Assembly (NCBI GenBank): GCA_965213765.1
Contig: OZ243926.1
Coordinates: forward strand, 2,294,001-2,358,000
From: JAJDXO01 sp965213765
Lineage (GTDB): Bacteria; Pseudomonadota; Alphaproteobacteria; Rhodospirillales; UBA2165
Direction: 5' to 3'
Length of the DNA: 64,000 bases
This document shows positions 44,332 to 53,216 of this stretch, in pieces. Position numbers and translations under genes: made by a program. The notes beneath the pieces were generated by a model. That model searched no databases, was not told where the DNA came from, and saw only the letters and a list, made by a program, of their open reading frames with translations. Position 1 is the first letter of the stretch, and every line of letters starts with the position of its first letter.

Positions 44332-45360
44332 ATGGAAATTGCAAAACCCGTAAAGGTATTGGGCTTATCGGCGGCCGTAGCGACCGCGGCGATGATGTCC
44401 GCGCCGCAAGTAAGCGCCCAGGAGGCATCCTTACGGCTGCACACGTTCGTGCCGGCCGTCGCGCGTTCATTCAAGAACTTGGATTGGTGGGCAAAGAAGG
44501 TCGAAAAGGAATCGAACAACCGCATACAGATCAAGCTGTTCCCGTCCCGCCAGCTTGGCGGCAAGCCGTCGGAACTTTACGATCAGGCTCGGAAAGGGTT
44601 CGTGGACGTCATTTACTCCCTGCCGGGATATACCCCGGGCCGGTTCCCGCGCCTTGAAGTCGTGGAACTGCCCTTTGTTTCCGGTCACTCGCCGAGGGTC
44701 ATGGCCCCGGCCATTTGGTCGATGTACGACAAGTGGTTTTCCAAGGATTTTCCGGACACCCATCCCATCGTCTTGCACGCACCGGGACCCTTTGGGCTGT
44801 TCTCGCATAAACCCATCAATAGCCTGGATGATCTGAAAGGCCTTAAAATTCGTGTCTCGGGCCGGACCCTGGGGCAGGCTTTTAAAGTGATCGGTGCGAC
44901 ACCCGTCGGTATTCCGGGGATCAAGATGGCGGAAGCCTTCCAGCGCAATGTGATCGATGCCGTTTATACGGCCTGGACGATTTCACTTCCGACAAAGATT
45001 GTTCGCGTGGCCAAACACTACGCCATGCCTGGTCTGAGCTCGGGCGTGCTGATGGTCGTCATGAATAAGGACAGCTACAATAAACTGCCCGCCGATTTGA
45101 AGAAGGTTATCGACAATAATTCCGGAGCGGCCTTGGCCAAAGAGTACGGGGAGCGCTGGCATAACGATGACATGCCGGCCCTCAATATCGCCAAGAAATC
45201 CGGCAAGCCGATGTACGTGTTCTCGGACAGCGACAAGAAGCGATGGGCCGCGGCGTCCGAAAAAGTCGTGGAAGGCTGGATTGCCGATATGAAGAAGAAA
45301 GGCGTTGATGGCGCAGCGCTGCTTGCCGACATGAAAGCCGCTGTCAAGAAGTTCCAATAG
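44332..45360 (+). CDS. dctP: TRAP transporter substrate-binding protein
   Basis: A 342-residue DctP-family protein with signal peptide (residues 1-29, ending VSAQEA). The family core is visible in RIQIKLFPSRQLGGKPSELYDQARKGFVD around residue 62, and in LDDLKGLKIRVSGRTLGQAFKVIGATPVGIP around residues 163-195, with the conserved arginine for carboxylate binding in KIRV. It begins the second dctPQM operon, divergent from the TauD-type dioxygenase. Confidence 0.93.
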   Translation: MEIAKPVKVLGLSAAVATAAMMSAPQVSAQEASLRLHTFVPAVARSFKNLDWWAKKVEKESNNRIQIKLFPSRQLGGKPSELYDQARKGFVDVIYSLPGYTPGRFPRLEVVELPFVSGHSPRVMAPAIWSMYDKWFSKDFPDTHPIVLHAPGPFGLFSHKPINSLDDLKGLKIRVSGRTLGQAFKVIGATPVGIPGIKMAEAFQRNVIDAVYTAWTISLPTKIVRVAKHYAMPGLSSGVLMVVMNKDSYNKLPADLKKVIDNNSGAALAKEYGERWHNDDMPALNIAKKSGKPMYVFSDSDKKRWAAASEKVVEGWIADMKKKGVDGAALLADMKAAVKKFQ

Positions 45361-45371
45361 TCGTACGGGTT

Positions 45372-45401
45372 CCGGCAGCGGAGTTTTGCCTCCGCTGCCG
45401 G
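45372..45401 (+). promoter_or_regulatory. Intercistronic hairpin between dctP and dctQ
   Basis: CCGGCAGCGGAG at 45372-45383 pairs perfectly with CTCCGCTGCCGG at 45390-45401, a 12-bp stem with a 6-nt loop. It lies in the 61-bp gap after dctP. It is the same arrangement as in the first dctPQM operon but an unrelated sequence. Confidence 0.78.
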
Positions 45402-45421
45402 GCTTGTAGCGTTGTGACGCC

Positions 45422-45925
45422 ATGAAAGACGTGGGCGGCGGGGATACCCGGAAACCGGAGGAAACCAGCCTCACCAGATTTACGCGCTTCGTGGCGCTCC
45501 TGGGCGGGTTCGCCGTCGTGGGGGTCGCGGCGCTGACGGTGGTCAGTGTTATTGGACGCTACGCATTCGGTACGCCGATCACCGGCGACTATGAGATTGT
45601 GGAGTATGGAATCTCCTTTGCCGCCTTCTGCTTCTTTGCGTTTGCCCACGCGACCAATAGCCACATCATCGCCGAGTTTTTTTCCGGCCGAATGTCGGAA
45701 CGCACCACGCGCCTGATTGATGCCATACAAAATTCGGTCCTATTCGCAATCCTAATTCTCCTGGTATGGCGAGTTGTTGTCGGCGGCTTTGACAAGTTCG
45801 AAACCGGCGACGAATCCATGTTCCTGGCCATGAAGACTTGGTGGCTGCATGTGGTTGGCGCGTTTGGCCTCGGCCTTTTCGCCTGGGTTGCCTTTCGAAA
45901 AATTCTTGAAAAGCTCGACCCGTGA
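45422..45925 (+). CDS. dctQ: TRAP transporter small permease
   Basis: A 167-residue DctQ protein with four membrane helices (about residues 18-40, 55-75, 95-115 and 135-155). It has the family signature RYAFGTPITGDYEIVEYGISFAAF in the first half. It couples the binding protein to DctM, whose gene overlaps this stop codon. Confidence 0.9.
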   Translation: MKDVGGGDTRKPEETSLTRFTRFVALLGGFAVVGVAALTVVSVIGRYAFGTPITGDYEIVEYGISFAAFCFFAFAHATNSHIIAEFFSGRMSERTTRLIDAIQNSVLFAILILLVWRVVVGGFDKFETGDESMFLAMKTWWLHVVGAFGLGLFAWVAFRKILEKLDP

Positions 45926-47235
45926 GCGGTACCGAACTCGCCATGTTGATGTTTGTGGTGCTGCTGGTGATGATCGCTTTCCGCATGCCTGTCGCCATCG
46001 CGCTATTTGCCGTCGGGGCGATCGGCATGGTCCAGTTGACGAGTTTCGACCAATTGCTGATCTGGCTCGAGGCTGCGCCGGTCGGCCGGACGGCCAGCTA
46101 TTCCCTGTCCGTGATCCCAATTTTTGTTCTGATGGGTCAACTGGCCATGCACTCCGGATTAAGCTCCGTGCTGTTCCGCTCGGCCCGGGCTTGGGTCGGT
46201 CATCGGCCTGGCGGCATGGCCGTCGCAACTATCGGAGGATGCGCGGCTTTCGGCGCCATCTGCGGCTCATCCCTGGCCACGGGCGCGACAATGGCCAGTG
46301 TCTCATTGCCCGAGATGAAAAAGCTCGGCTATTCGGGCGCATTGTCCACCGGCAGCCTCGCGGCAGGCGGGACTCTCGGAATTCTGATCCCGCCTTCGAT
46401 CATTCTTGTCATCTACGCAATCATTACCGAACAATCCATTGGGGATCTTTTCTTGGCAGCCGTGTTCCCCGGGATCATCGCAACTTTTTACTACGTCATA
46501 TCCGTTTGGGTATTTGTTCGATTTCGCCCGGAAGCGGGTCCTGCCGGCGAAAAATACGGATGGCGCGAGCGCCTGGAGAGTCTCAAATACGTGTGGCCGG
46601 TGGTCTTAATATTCATTCTTGTCATCGGCGGGATATATCGTGGCATTTTCACGCCGACGGAAGCCGCCGCAGTCGGCGCTGCCGCTACCGGTGTGATCGC
46701 GCTCTTTCGCAAGATGAGTTGGAACCAGTTTACAACCGCCCTGATAGAGACGGCGAAGACCACCGGGATGATCTACCTCATTCTCATCGGTGCGGAGATT
46801 TATGGGTCCTTCATGGCCCTGTCGGAACTGCCGCTTAGGATCGCCGGTATGGTATCGGGGCTGGAACTAACACCCCTGGCCGTAATCGCCTTGATTTTGG
46901 TGATCTATATTCTATTGGGCGCGGTGATGGACGGTCTCGCAATGATCCTGATTACCGTCCCGGTCTTTTTGCCCATCGTTCTGGGGTTGGACCTTGGGAT
47001 GTCGGAGGAAGCAAAAGCCATATGGTTTGGTATTCTTGTTCTGAGCGTTGTCGAGACGGGACTGATCACCCCACCCGTGGGCCTCAATTGTTATGTGATC
47101 AATTCACTTGCCGATGATGTGAGCTTGGTTGAGACCTTTAAGGGGGTTACCCCCTTCGTAATTAGCGATTTCTTCCGGCTCGCCACCATCGTCGGGTTTC
47201 CCGCAGTTGCACTTTGGGCGCCGGGGCTTCTTTAG
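45922..47235 (+). CDS. dctM: TRAP transporter large permease
   Basis: A 437-residue DctM protein of normal length, with FGAICGSSLATGATMASVSLPEM near residue 112, AGGTLGILIPPSIILVIYAI near residue 150 and ETGLITPPVGLNCYVI near residue 374. It starts at GTG 45922, overlapping the dctQ stop as GTGA. Its stop is 29 bp before repeat element copy B. Confidence 0.94.
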   Translation: MSGTELAMLMFVVLLVMIAFRMPVAIALFAVGAIGMVQLTSFDQLLIWLEAAPVGRTASYSLSVIPIFVLMGQLAMHSGLSSVLFRSARAWVGHRPGGMAVATIGGCAAFGAICGSSLATGATMASVSLPEMKKLGYSGALSTGSLAAGGTLGILIPPSIILVIYAIITEQSIGDLFLAAVFPGIIATFYYVISVWVFVRFRPEAGPAGEKYGWRERLESLKYVWPVVLIFILVIGGIYRGIFTPTEAAAVGAAATGVIALFRKMSWNQFTTALIETAKTTGMIYLILIGAEIYGSFMALSELPLRIAGMVSGLELTPLAVIALILVIYILLGAVMDGLAMILITVPVFLPIVLGLDLGMSEEAKAIWFGILVLSVVETGLITPPVGLNCYVINSLADDVSLVETFKGVTPFVISDFFRLATIVGFPAVALWAPGLL

Positions 47236-47263
47236 AATATTCACAAATTGAGCGTCGCCGGAT

Positions 47264-47582
47264 TAGGGTCTGTACTCAATTGGGGGATTCTCCTTTTTGC
47301 GCCCTCTCGCCCCGCCCCTCTCCCCCTGACGGGGGCGAGGGAACGCACGGCAAGCCTCCTCTCCCCGCTCACCCGCAAGCCGTCATCACCGGGTCGGTCA
47401 ATTCGTCCGAATTGACCTTATTTGACCCGGTGATCCACGCCTCGCGGCACGGTACACGTGGATGGCCGGGTCGCGGTTTGTCCTCCGGCCGGCGAAGCCG
47501 GTCCGGTGGGCCCGACCATGACGCACTCATTTTATGCCTCATCGCCGCAACACCCCTATGGCGGCTCAATCGGGTCCGGACC
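47264..47582 (-). repeat. Dispersed repeat element, copy B (single core unit)
   Basis: On the minus strand this 319-bp stretch has the same order as copy A: GGTCCGGACCC end, GATGAGGCATAAAATG block, CGGCTTCGCCGGCCGG block, one palindromic core at about 47391-47432, AAAAGGAGAATCCCC and GTACAGACCCTA. The core is framed by an outer stem CCGGGTC/GACCCGG, giving a long hairpin. Only one core unit is present, so copy A was probably expanded later. It lies between dctM and the aldo/keto reductase; the remaining 189 bp up to 47771 hold nothing I recognise apart from the downstream gene's ribosome-binding site. Confidence 0.85.
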
Positions 47583-47771
47583 TTAGAGAGGCACGGTATT
47601 GGCCAATAAGCGTGAACAAAGTGGCGGCCTTCGGCCGGCCCCGGCAATTTAACGGCAGCCCTTGCCCGGGGGCCGGTCGGTGGTCCAGCCGGTCTTGGTT
47701 GTCGTGACATCTCCAATGCCAACTAGTATTGGAACGGGATCACTTCGCCAAATGAGAAAACGGGGAGACAG

Positions 47772-48782
47772 ATGGAATACCGTTACATCGGAAACAGCGG
47801 CCTGAGAGTTTCTACGATCAGCCTCGGCACCATGAATTTCGGGGCGACGACAAGCGAAGCCGCCGCCCGCAAAATCGTTGATGCCGCCCGCGGACAAGGG
47901 ATCAATTTCGTCGATACCGCCGACGCCTACGTCGGTGGAACGTCGGAGACCATTTTGGGAAAGCTGATCAAGAAGGATCGCAAGGACTGGGTGGTTGCAA
48001 CCAAGGTCGGGCAACAGGATGGGCCGCCCGAAAGAAAACGCGGCCTATCAAAAAAATGGATGATGGAGGCCATAGATGCCTCGTTGACCCGCCTTCAGAT
48101 GGATTACGTCGAAATTTATTACATGCATCATGTCGATTGGGATACGCCGCTCGAGGAAAGCATCGAGGCGATGGGAGAAATCATCGCCGGCGGCAAGGCT
48201 CAGTATTGGGGTTTCTCCAATCACCGGGCCTGGCAAATCGGCGAGCTTGTTCGCCTTTGTGACAATCTGGGCACCCCTCGGCCCATCATCGCGCAACCGA
48301 TGTACAATATCGTCAACCGGACCCCGGAAACCGATCTGCTTCCCGCTTGCGAGTATTACGGCATCGGCGTTGTGCCGTATTCGCCCTTGGCCCGCGGGGT
48401 GCTTACGGGAAAATACGGGAATAAGAAGAATTTGCCCAAAAACAGCCGGGGCGGCCGCGGCGACGCAAGTATTCTGAACCGTGATCTAAAAGAGGAATCC
48501 CTTCAGGTCGTCGCCGAAATCGAGAAGTATCTCGAAAACAAAAACATTCCCGTGTCCGAATTCGCAATCGGATGGCTGCTTAACAACGGGATCGTAACGA
48601 GCGTCATCGGCGGGCCGCGGACCGTTCAGCAGTGGAACGCCTATGTTCGAGCAGCCGGTATGGAATTCACCGCCGAGGATGAAGCGTTTGTCGACACCCT
48701 TGTTGCCCCGGGTCACCAGGCCACGCACGGATACACCTGGCCACGCTATCCGGTGCGTGGCCGGCGGGCGATGGAAAGCTGA
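47772..48782 (+). CDS. Aldo/keto reductase
   Basis: A 336-residue NADPH-dependent reductase of the AKR superfamily. The catalytic tetrad can be read as Asp in FVDTAD, Tyr in ADAY (near residue 57), Lys in VATKVG (near residue 79) and His in YYMHHVD (near residue 119). The start GNSGLRVSTISLGTMNFG is characteristic. A GGGGAGA site precedes ATG 47772. It stands alone between repeat copy B and the convergent LVIVD gene. Substrate unknown. Confidence 0.92.
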   Translation: MEYRYIGNSGLRVSTISLGTMNFGATTSEAAARKIVDAARGQGINFVDTADAYVGGTSETILGKLIKKDRKDWVVATKVGQQDGPPERKRGLSKKWMMEAIDASLTRLQMDYVEIYYMHHVDWDTPLEESIEAMGEIIAGGKAQYWGFSNHRAWQIGELVRLCDNLGTPRPIIAQPMYNIVNRTPETDLLPACEYYGIGVVPYSPLARGVLTGKYGNKKNLPKNSRGGRGDASILNRDLKEESLQVVAEIEKYLENKNIPVSEFAIGWLLNNGIVTSVIGGPRTVQQWNAYVRAAGMEFTAEDEAFVDTLVAPGHQATHGYTWPRYPVRGRRAMES

Positions 48783-48792
48783 TCGAAGCCGC

Positions 48793-50091
48793 CTAAGTGC
48801 GCTCCAAAATATCGAAGCCCATGTCGCGGTCGAAAAGATAAATCAATCCCCGCTCATCGACCTCGACATCGTTGCTTTGAGGCGCCGAATAGCCTGACCG
48901 GGGTTCCGGGATGAAATAGCCGATTTCTTCCGGCCGCGCGGGATTGGCCACATCGATGATCCGCAAGCCGCCTGCAAACCAAGTGCAGCAGACAATGCTG
49001 TTTTCCAGATGATCGGTGAATTGATGGGCGCCGAATCGCGCGCCGGGGGTGCGGGACCAGGGACTATCGAGTTCCGAGACGTGGTACGAACCCAACCCGA
49101 AGATGTTGCCGAAATCCGTCACGTCGAAGGTCCAGAGGTTGGCCGGCGCCTGCCCGTTCCCGGGCGTTCGCGCATGCTCTTCGTCGATCACGACGGCGAT
49201 CCGGCGGCCGTCGATCAATTGAGGGACCGGGAGAACCGTATGCGTCGGTTCGCGAACCATCGGGTGATAGGTATGTTCCGCAACCGTGACCGGCGCCGTG
49301 ATATCCGAAACATCGACCACGCGGAATCCCGCCTGCCACACCGAGGCCCAAATTTCGTCGCCGACGCGGAGCCCATGGTGCAGACGATGGGAGTAACGGG
49401 TCCAGGTGGGTGTCTCGCCGCCGGCCAGATGTTGGCCCGGCATGTGCCAGCGGGAAACTTCCTTCGGGCTGCTCGGGTCGGCAAGATCGTAGATGACCAG
49501 GATGTTGCCGATATAGCCCTCCATCTCGGTCGAGATGTAGGCATAACTTTCATCCATATCGAACCGATGGGTGCCAAACCCATGGGTTCTCACATGACAA
49601 AGCTGTTTTGGACTGGATTTGTCGGATATATCCCAAACCTTGAAACCGCCATCTTCATAGAACCCGGGTTCCTGCGCCTCGATCATCCGGGGCAGCATCC
49701 CGGCCTTTACGCCGAGCGCCGCCGCGACGTTCTCATCGGTCGGATCCTTGCCCTCCGCCCCAAGCATGGCTTTTGTTTCCGGAATCCGGGATCCCGCCCG
49801 CAGGACGTGACGATTATTCTGCTCGACATTCGTGATCATGATATCGCCGGCGACGCGCACCTTGTGGGTGTGGGATTTGTCGTTGTCCGTCTTGCACTGC
49901 CAAACGATTTTCGGGTTTTTCGGATCAGCCACATTGATAATGGTGGTGCCGTCGGGCGGTTTCATATGGCCGACAAACGCATAATCACCTTGGACCACGA
50001 CCTGGCCGCCGCCGATCAGGTCCAGCGAACCGATTCTCTCGACATTACGGGTGAGATCGCCGCCCTTATAGTCCTGTATGGAATCAAGCAT
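48793..50091 (-). CDS. LVIVD-repeat beta-propeller-like protein
   Basis: A 432-residue protein built of repeats in which a short strand is followed by DVSDITAPVTV, DLADPSSPKEV, DISDKSSPKQL or DVANPARPEEI-type motifs. This is the LVIVD pattern expected to form a beta-propeller. No signal peptide is seen, and no enzymatic motif. A GGGGAAGG site precedes ATG 50091. It is divergent from the ModA-like gene, and a truncated paralogue lies on the far side of that gene. The role is unknown; substrate or partner binding is plausible. Confidence 0.8.
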   Translation of the reverse strand: MLDSIQDYKGGDLTRNVERIGSLDLIGGGQVVVQGDYAFVGHMKPPDGTTIINVADPKNPKIVWQCKTDNDKSHTHKVRVAGDIMITNVEQNNRHVLRAGSRIPETKAMLGAEGKDPTDENVAAALGVKAGMLPRMIEAQEPGFYEDGGFKVWDISDKSSPKQLCHVRTHGFGTHRFDMDESYAYISTEMEGYIGNILVIYDLADPSSPKEVSRWHMPGQHLAGGETPTWTRYSHRLHHGLRVGDEIWASVWQAGFRVVDVSDITAPVTVAEHTYHPMVREPTHTVLPVPQLIDGRRIAVVIDEEHARTPGNGQAPANLWTFDVTDFGNIFGLGSYHVSELDSPWSRTPGARFGAHQFTDHLENSIVCCTWFAGGLRIIDVANPARPEEIGYFIPEPRSGYSAPQSNDVEVDERGLIYLFDRDMGFDILERT

Positions 50092-50168
50092 TGGCCTTCC
50101 CCGGATGTGTTTTACGGGTGATAGACTACGCCGATACGGCTAAGCTGCAAGTAAGGGAAGCGCCGAAA

Positions 50169-50876
50169 ATGAGCGGGCCTCAAATCAGGATGCTTAGTGC
50201 CGGCGCGCCAAAAACGGCGGTGGCGAAATGTGCGGATGCATTCGCCAATCGCTCCGGCGTCGGGGTCAGCTGCGAATTTGCAACCGCGCCGGTGCTCAAG
50301 GAAGCCGTCGGCTCGGGCGCCTGCGACGCCGATGTCGTCGTGGCGCCCGTTGCCGCGGTTGCCGCGTTTGCGGAAGCGGGACACGTCGTCAGCGGCAGCG
50401 GACCGATCCTGGGATCGGTTAAGGCTGCCGTCGCCATAAGAAACGGCGCCAACGAACCCGACCTTTCATCGGCGGAGAATTTGAAACGGGCCCTCCTGGC
50501 CGCGGACTCGATTGTCTACAACGTGGCATCAAGCGGCCAGTACATCCATTCGATGATCGAAAAAATGGGAATTGCCGAGGAGGTGGAGGACCGCGTCGTT
50601 CGGACCAAGACCGGATCGGCGGTCATGGAGCATCTCGACCGGAGCGATCTCACCAATGAGATTGGTTTCGGCCAAGCCACCGAAATTCAGGTCCAGATCG
50701 GCAACGGCCTTGACGTGAAGCTCCTCGGCACCCTGCCTGCCGAGGTTGAAAAAATATCCACCTATGGCTCGGCTCTATTGGCCAGGGCGGACGACAACCA
50801 GGCGGCCAGGGACTTATTGGATTTCATGGCATCCGATGAAGGTCAGGCGATTTGTAAGTCCACCGGCCTGATTTAG
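50169..50876 (+). CDS. ModA-like substrate-binding-domain protein without signal peptide
   Basis: A 235-residue protein resembling the molybdate-type periplasmic binding fold: MLSAGAPKTAVAKCADAF at the start, CDADVVVAPVAAVAAFAEAGHV near residue 50 and SDEGQAICKSTGLI at the end. The start ATG 50169 has an AAGGGAAG site and goes straight into the first strand, so no export signal is visible. The upstream in-frame codons do not make one either. A cytoplasmic sensing role is possible. No ABC permease or ATPase is adjacent. Its stop overlaps the stop of the truncated LVIVD gene. Confidence 0.78.
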   Translation: MSGPQIRMLSAGAPKTAVAKCADAFANRSGVGVSCEFATAPVLKEAVGSGACDADVVVAPVAAVAAFAEAGHVVSGSGPILGSVKAAVAIRNGANEPDLSSAENLKRALLAADSIVYNVASSGQYIHSMIEKMGIAEEVEDRVVRTKTGSAVMEHLDRSDLTNEIGFGQATEIQVQIGNGLDVKLLGTLPAEVEKISTYGSALLARADDNQAARDLLDFMASDEGQAICKSTGLI

Positions 50877-51094
50877 ATCATCCCCGCCATCGTGATAACC
50901 CCGCTCACGCCGGGCATCAAGGACCGCGAGACGAGCGCGGGATTCTTCGGATCGGAGATATCGGGGATCGACGTGCCGTGCGGCGGATCCATATGGCCGA
51001 TATAGGCGTAGCCGCCGATCACCTCGATTTGTCCCGCTCCGGGTAAATCCATGTGCGAAATGCGCGAGACGTTTTCTGAAATATCGTCAGCCAT
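50873..51094 (-). pseudogene. Truncated LVIVD-repeat gene (N-terminal fragment)
   Basis: A 73-residue reading frame whose residues 5-55 align with the start of the full LVIVD protein; compare GGYAYIGHMDPPHGTSIPDISDPKNP with GDYAFVGHMKPPDGTTIINVADPKNP (parts). Homology ends soon after, at the 3' end of the convergent ModA-like gene. Its ATG overlaps the tctA stop by 8 bp, so it is read in the TTT operon. It is a duplicate remnant, perhaps still translated. Confidence 0.75.
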
Positions 51095-52616
51095 AAGGAT
51101 CGTGCGCCGCTGCCTTCTCGCGCCTGCCATTCCGTAGATTCATGATGTAGGGCAGCGCCAGGGAAATTACCAGGAACACCCAAAGCGTGTTGCCGATCGA
51201 GCTGGAGAAAAGAACCATGATGTCCCCTTGGGACATTTTCATCGCCCTGAGGAAAAAGGTTTCCATCAATGGCCCCAGGATGACGCCGATCAATATCGCG
51301 GCGACATGGTAGCCGGTCTTGCGGGCGACGTAACCGATGACCCCAAACACAAGTGCCAGGTTCATATCGAACAAATAGGCCCTTGGTACGAACGAGCCGA
51401 CAAGGGTAAATGAAATGATGATCGGTGCCATGTAGACGGTCGACACAACGGTGATGTGCGACATGTACCGGGCCAGCGGCAGAACGGTCAAAATCATCAG
51501 CGCATACGTCACGGCCATGGCGGTAAACGGGCCAAAGGCAAGCTCGGGACTCGTGATGAAGAGATCGGGTCCGACAGTCACGCCGTGAAACTGCAAAACG
51601 ACCAGCATGATAGCCGCGGTTGCACCGCCCGGAATGCCGATCACCAGAAGCGGTACCAGCGTCCCGGAAGTCACACCATTATTGGCGGCCTCCGGTGCAA
51701 TTAGACCCTCGACATGACCCGTGCCGTACAGCTCCGGCGTTTTCGAGTAGGTTTTCGATTGCTGGTAAGCGACAAAGGAGGCAATCGCCGCTCCGGCTCC
51801 CGGCACCACACCGATGACCAATCCGATCAGGCTGTTCCAGGTAATGTGCCACCATTTCGAGACCGCGATGCGCACGCCCTCGAAAGTTTGAGCCCATCCG
51901 GGCTCTTGCATGGCGGCTTTTCCGCGCTCGGTGACAATCGATTGTTTTTCGATAACGGCGAAAGCTTCCGAGATGGCAAACAGGCCGACCAGGGCCGGGA
52001 TCAACGGCACCTTGTCGTAGAGTTCCAGAAATCCAAACGTGCCGCGCGGTGTCTCGTAGACGACGTCGGTGCCGATAAAGCCGATCATCAATCCAAAGAA
52101 ACCGGCGATAAGACCCTTCAAGGTATCCTTTGCGGCAATGGTCGCAATCAGTGAGATGCCGAAAAACATGATCACGATCATCTCCACGCTGTGGAGATAA
52201 AACGCCACTTGTGACAGCCATGGCAATGTGACCAAGGCGATGACGGTCGTGAGCAGACCGCCGGCGATCGAGGCGACGAACGACATGGAAAGCGCCTGCT
52301 GGCCTCGCCCCTGCTTGGTCATGGGATACCCGTCAAGGGGGGTCGCCGCCGCACCGGCGGTCCCTGGAATATTGACGAGAATTGCTGGAATTCCGGCTCC
52401 CATTCGGGAGGACGCATAGAGTCCTACCATGAAGGTCAGGCCGATTTCAGGCTCCAATGCCAGGGTCAGCGGCAATAAAATGATAATCGTATTGGCCGCA
52501 CTAAATCCGGGGATCGCGCCAACGATCAGTCCTAGAAAGATCGATGGAATGAGCACCCACCAAAGAGCAAGGGTGCGGCCGAGCATCTCGGTAAAGAATG
52601 TGAGATCGTATTCCAT
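51087..52616 (-). CDS. tctA: Tripartite tricarboxylate transporter large permease
   Basis: A 509-residue TctA of ordinary length, with GAIPGFSAANTIIILLPLTL near residue 33 and GVVPGAGAAIASFVAYQQSK near residue 267. Unlike the two fused proteins in this window it ends without a TctB domain. The last segment is the usual GNTLWVFLVISLALPYIMN helix. It directly follows tctB (adjacent stop and start). It imports a carboxylate together with TctB and the twin-arginine TctC. Confidence 0.93.
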   Translation of the reverse strand: MEYDLTFFTEMLGRTLALWWVLIPSIFLGLIVGAIPGFSAANTIIILLPLTLALEPEIGLTFMVGLYASSRMGAGIPAILVNIPGTAGAAATPLDGYPMTKQGRGQQALSMSFVASIAGGLLTTVIALVTLPWLSQVAFYLHSVEMIVIMFFGISLIATIAAKDTLKGLIAGFFGLMIGFIGTDVVYETPRGTFGFLELYDKVPLIPALVGLFAISEAFAVIEKQSIVTERGKAAMQEPGWAQTFEGVRIAVSKWWHITWNSLIGLVIGVVPGAGAAIASFVAYQQSKTYSKTPELYGTGHVEGLIAPEAANNGVTSGTLVPLLVIGIPGGATAAIMLVVLQFHGVTVGPDLFITSPELAFGPFTAMAVTYALMILTVLPLARYMSHITVVSTVYMAPIIISFTLVGSFVPRAYLFDMNLALVFGVIGYVARKTGYHVAAILIGVILGPLMETFFLRAMKMSQGDIMVLFSSSIGNTLWVFLVISLALPYIMNLRNGRREKAAAHDPYG

Positions 52617-53129
52617 CTAGAAGAGCCCATTCATAAGATTTTCGAATGGGCCGGCGGGAAACCTTGTTTTGAAGGCGACGATGAACAGCAGATAACCGCC
52701 CAACGACAGAGTTGCCGAGAGAGACAGAACCAATCTCTTCTTGGTGAAATCGCTCAACACCAGCATGGCGAGGCTCAGGAATAGAAATGTCGTGATGGTG
52801 AAACCCAACCATGGCACTACAAAAATGTATGCAATGGTCAGGCCGAGAAGGGCCAGCCGCTTCGGGATGTAAGACCTTGGTTCGATGAGATTGTCGAAAT
52901 TAATCTCGCCTTCGCCCCTGGACAGTTGCCGGAACGATTTTATCAGGATTAAAACGACCAACAGGATCAGTACCGAGCCGACGATGAACGCCGCGACCTG
53001 GGCCGTCCATGGTGCGTTCCAGATGGTGTAGAAGTAGTAGATCGTAAAGGCCAGCGCGGCGATCGGTATGATCAGCTCGCTGCCTATGGAAACGCGTTTT
53101 TGCTCTTGCGCTTCGGCGTTATCCGCCAT
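52617..53129 (-). CDS. tctB: Tripartite tricarboxylate transporter small permease
   Basis: A 170-residue four-helix protein of the TctB family, with helices near residues 18-35, 42-62, 90-110 and 120-160. It has little sequence conservation, and identification rests on topology and its place between tctC and tctA. Here it is a separate gene, in contrast to the two fused copies. Confidence 0.85.
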   Translation of the reverse strand: MADNAEAQEQKRVSIGSELIIPIAALAFTIYYFYTIWNAPWTAQVAAFIVGSVLILLVVLILIKSFRQLSRGEGEINFDNLIEPRSYIPKRLALLGLTIAYIFVVPWLGFTITTFLFLSLAMLVLSDFTKKRLVLSLSATLSLGGYLLFIVAFKTRFPAGPFENLMNGLF

Positions 53130-53167
53130 CGGCCGGCTTCCCCCGATGTTTCCTGGCCGTGGAGATG

Positions 53168-53193
53168 GGCGGCGGCTGAATACAGCCGCCGCC
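53168..53193 (-). promoter_or_regulatory. Intercistronic hairpin between tctC and tctB
   Basis: GGCGGCGGCTG at 53168-53178 pairs perfectly with CAGCCGCCGCC at 53183-53193, an 11-bp stem with a 4-nt loop. It lies in the 87-bp gap after tctC. No U-run follows on the minus strand. Confidence 0.75.
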
Positions 53194-53216
53194 TGATATC
53201 TCTGATCGGACCTTTA

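Noticed and set aside
47214..47609. 131-residue plus-strand frame over repeat copy B (and the matching minus frame over copy A)
   Set aside because: The shared translation comes only from the repeat element. The frame is broken differently in the two copies and looks non-coding.
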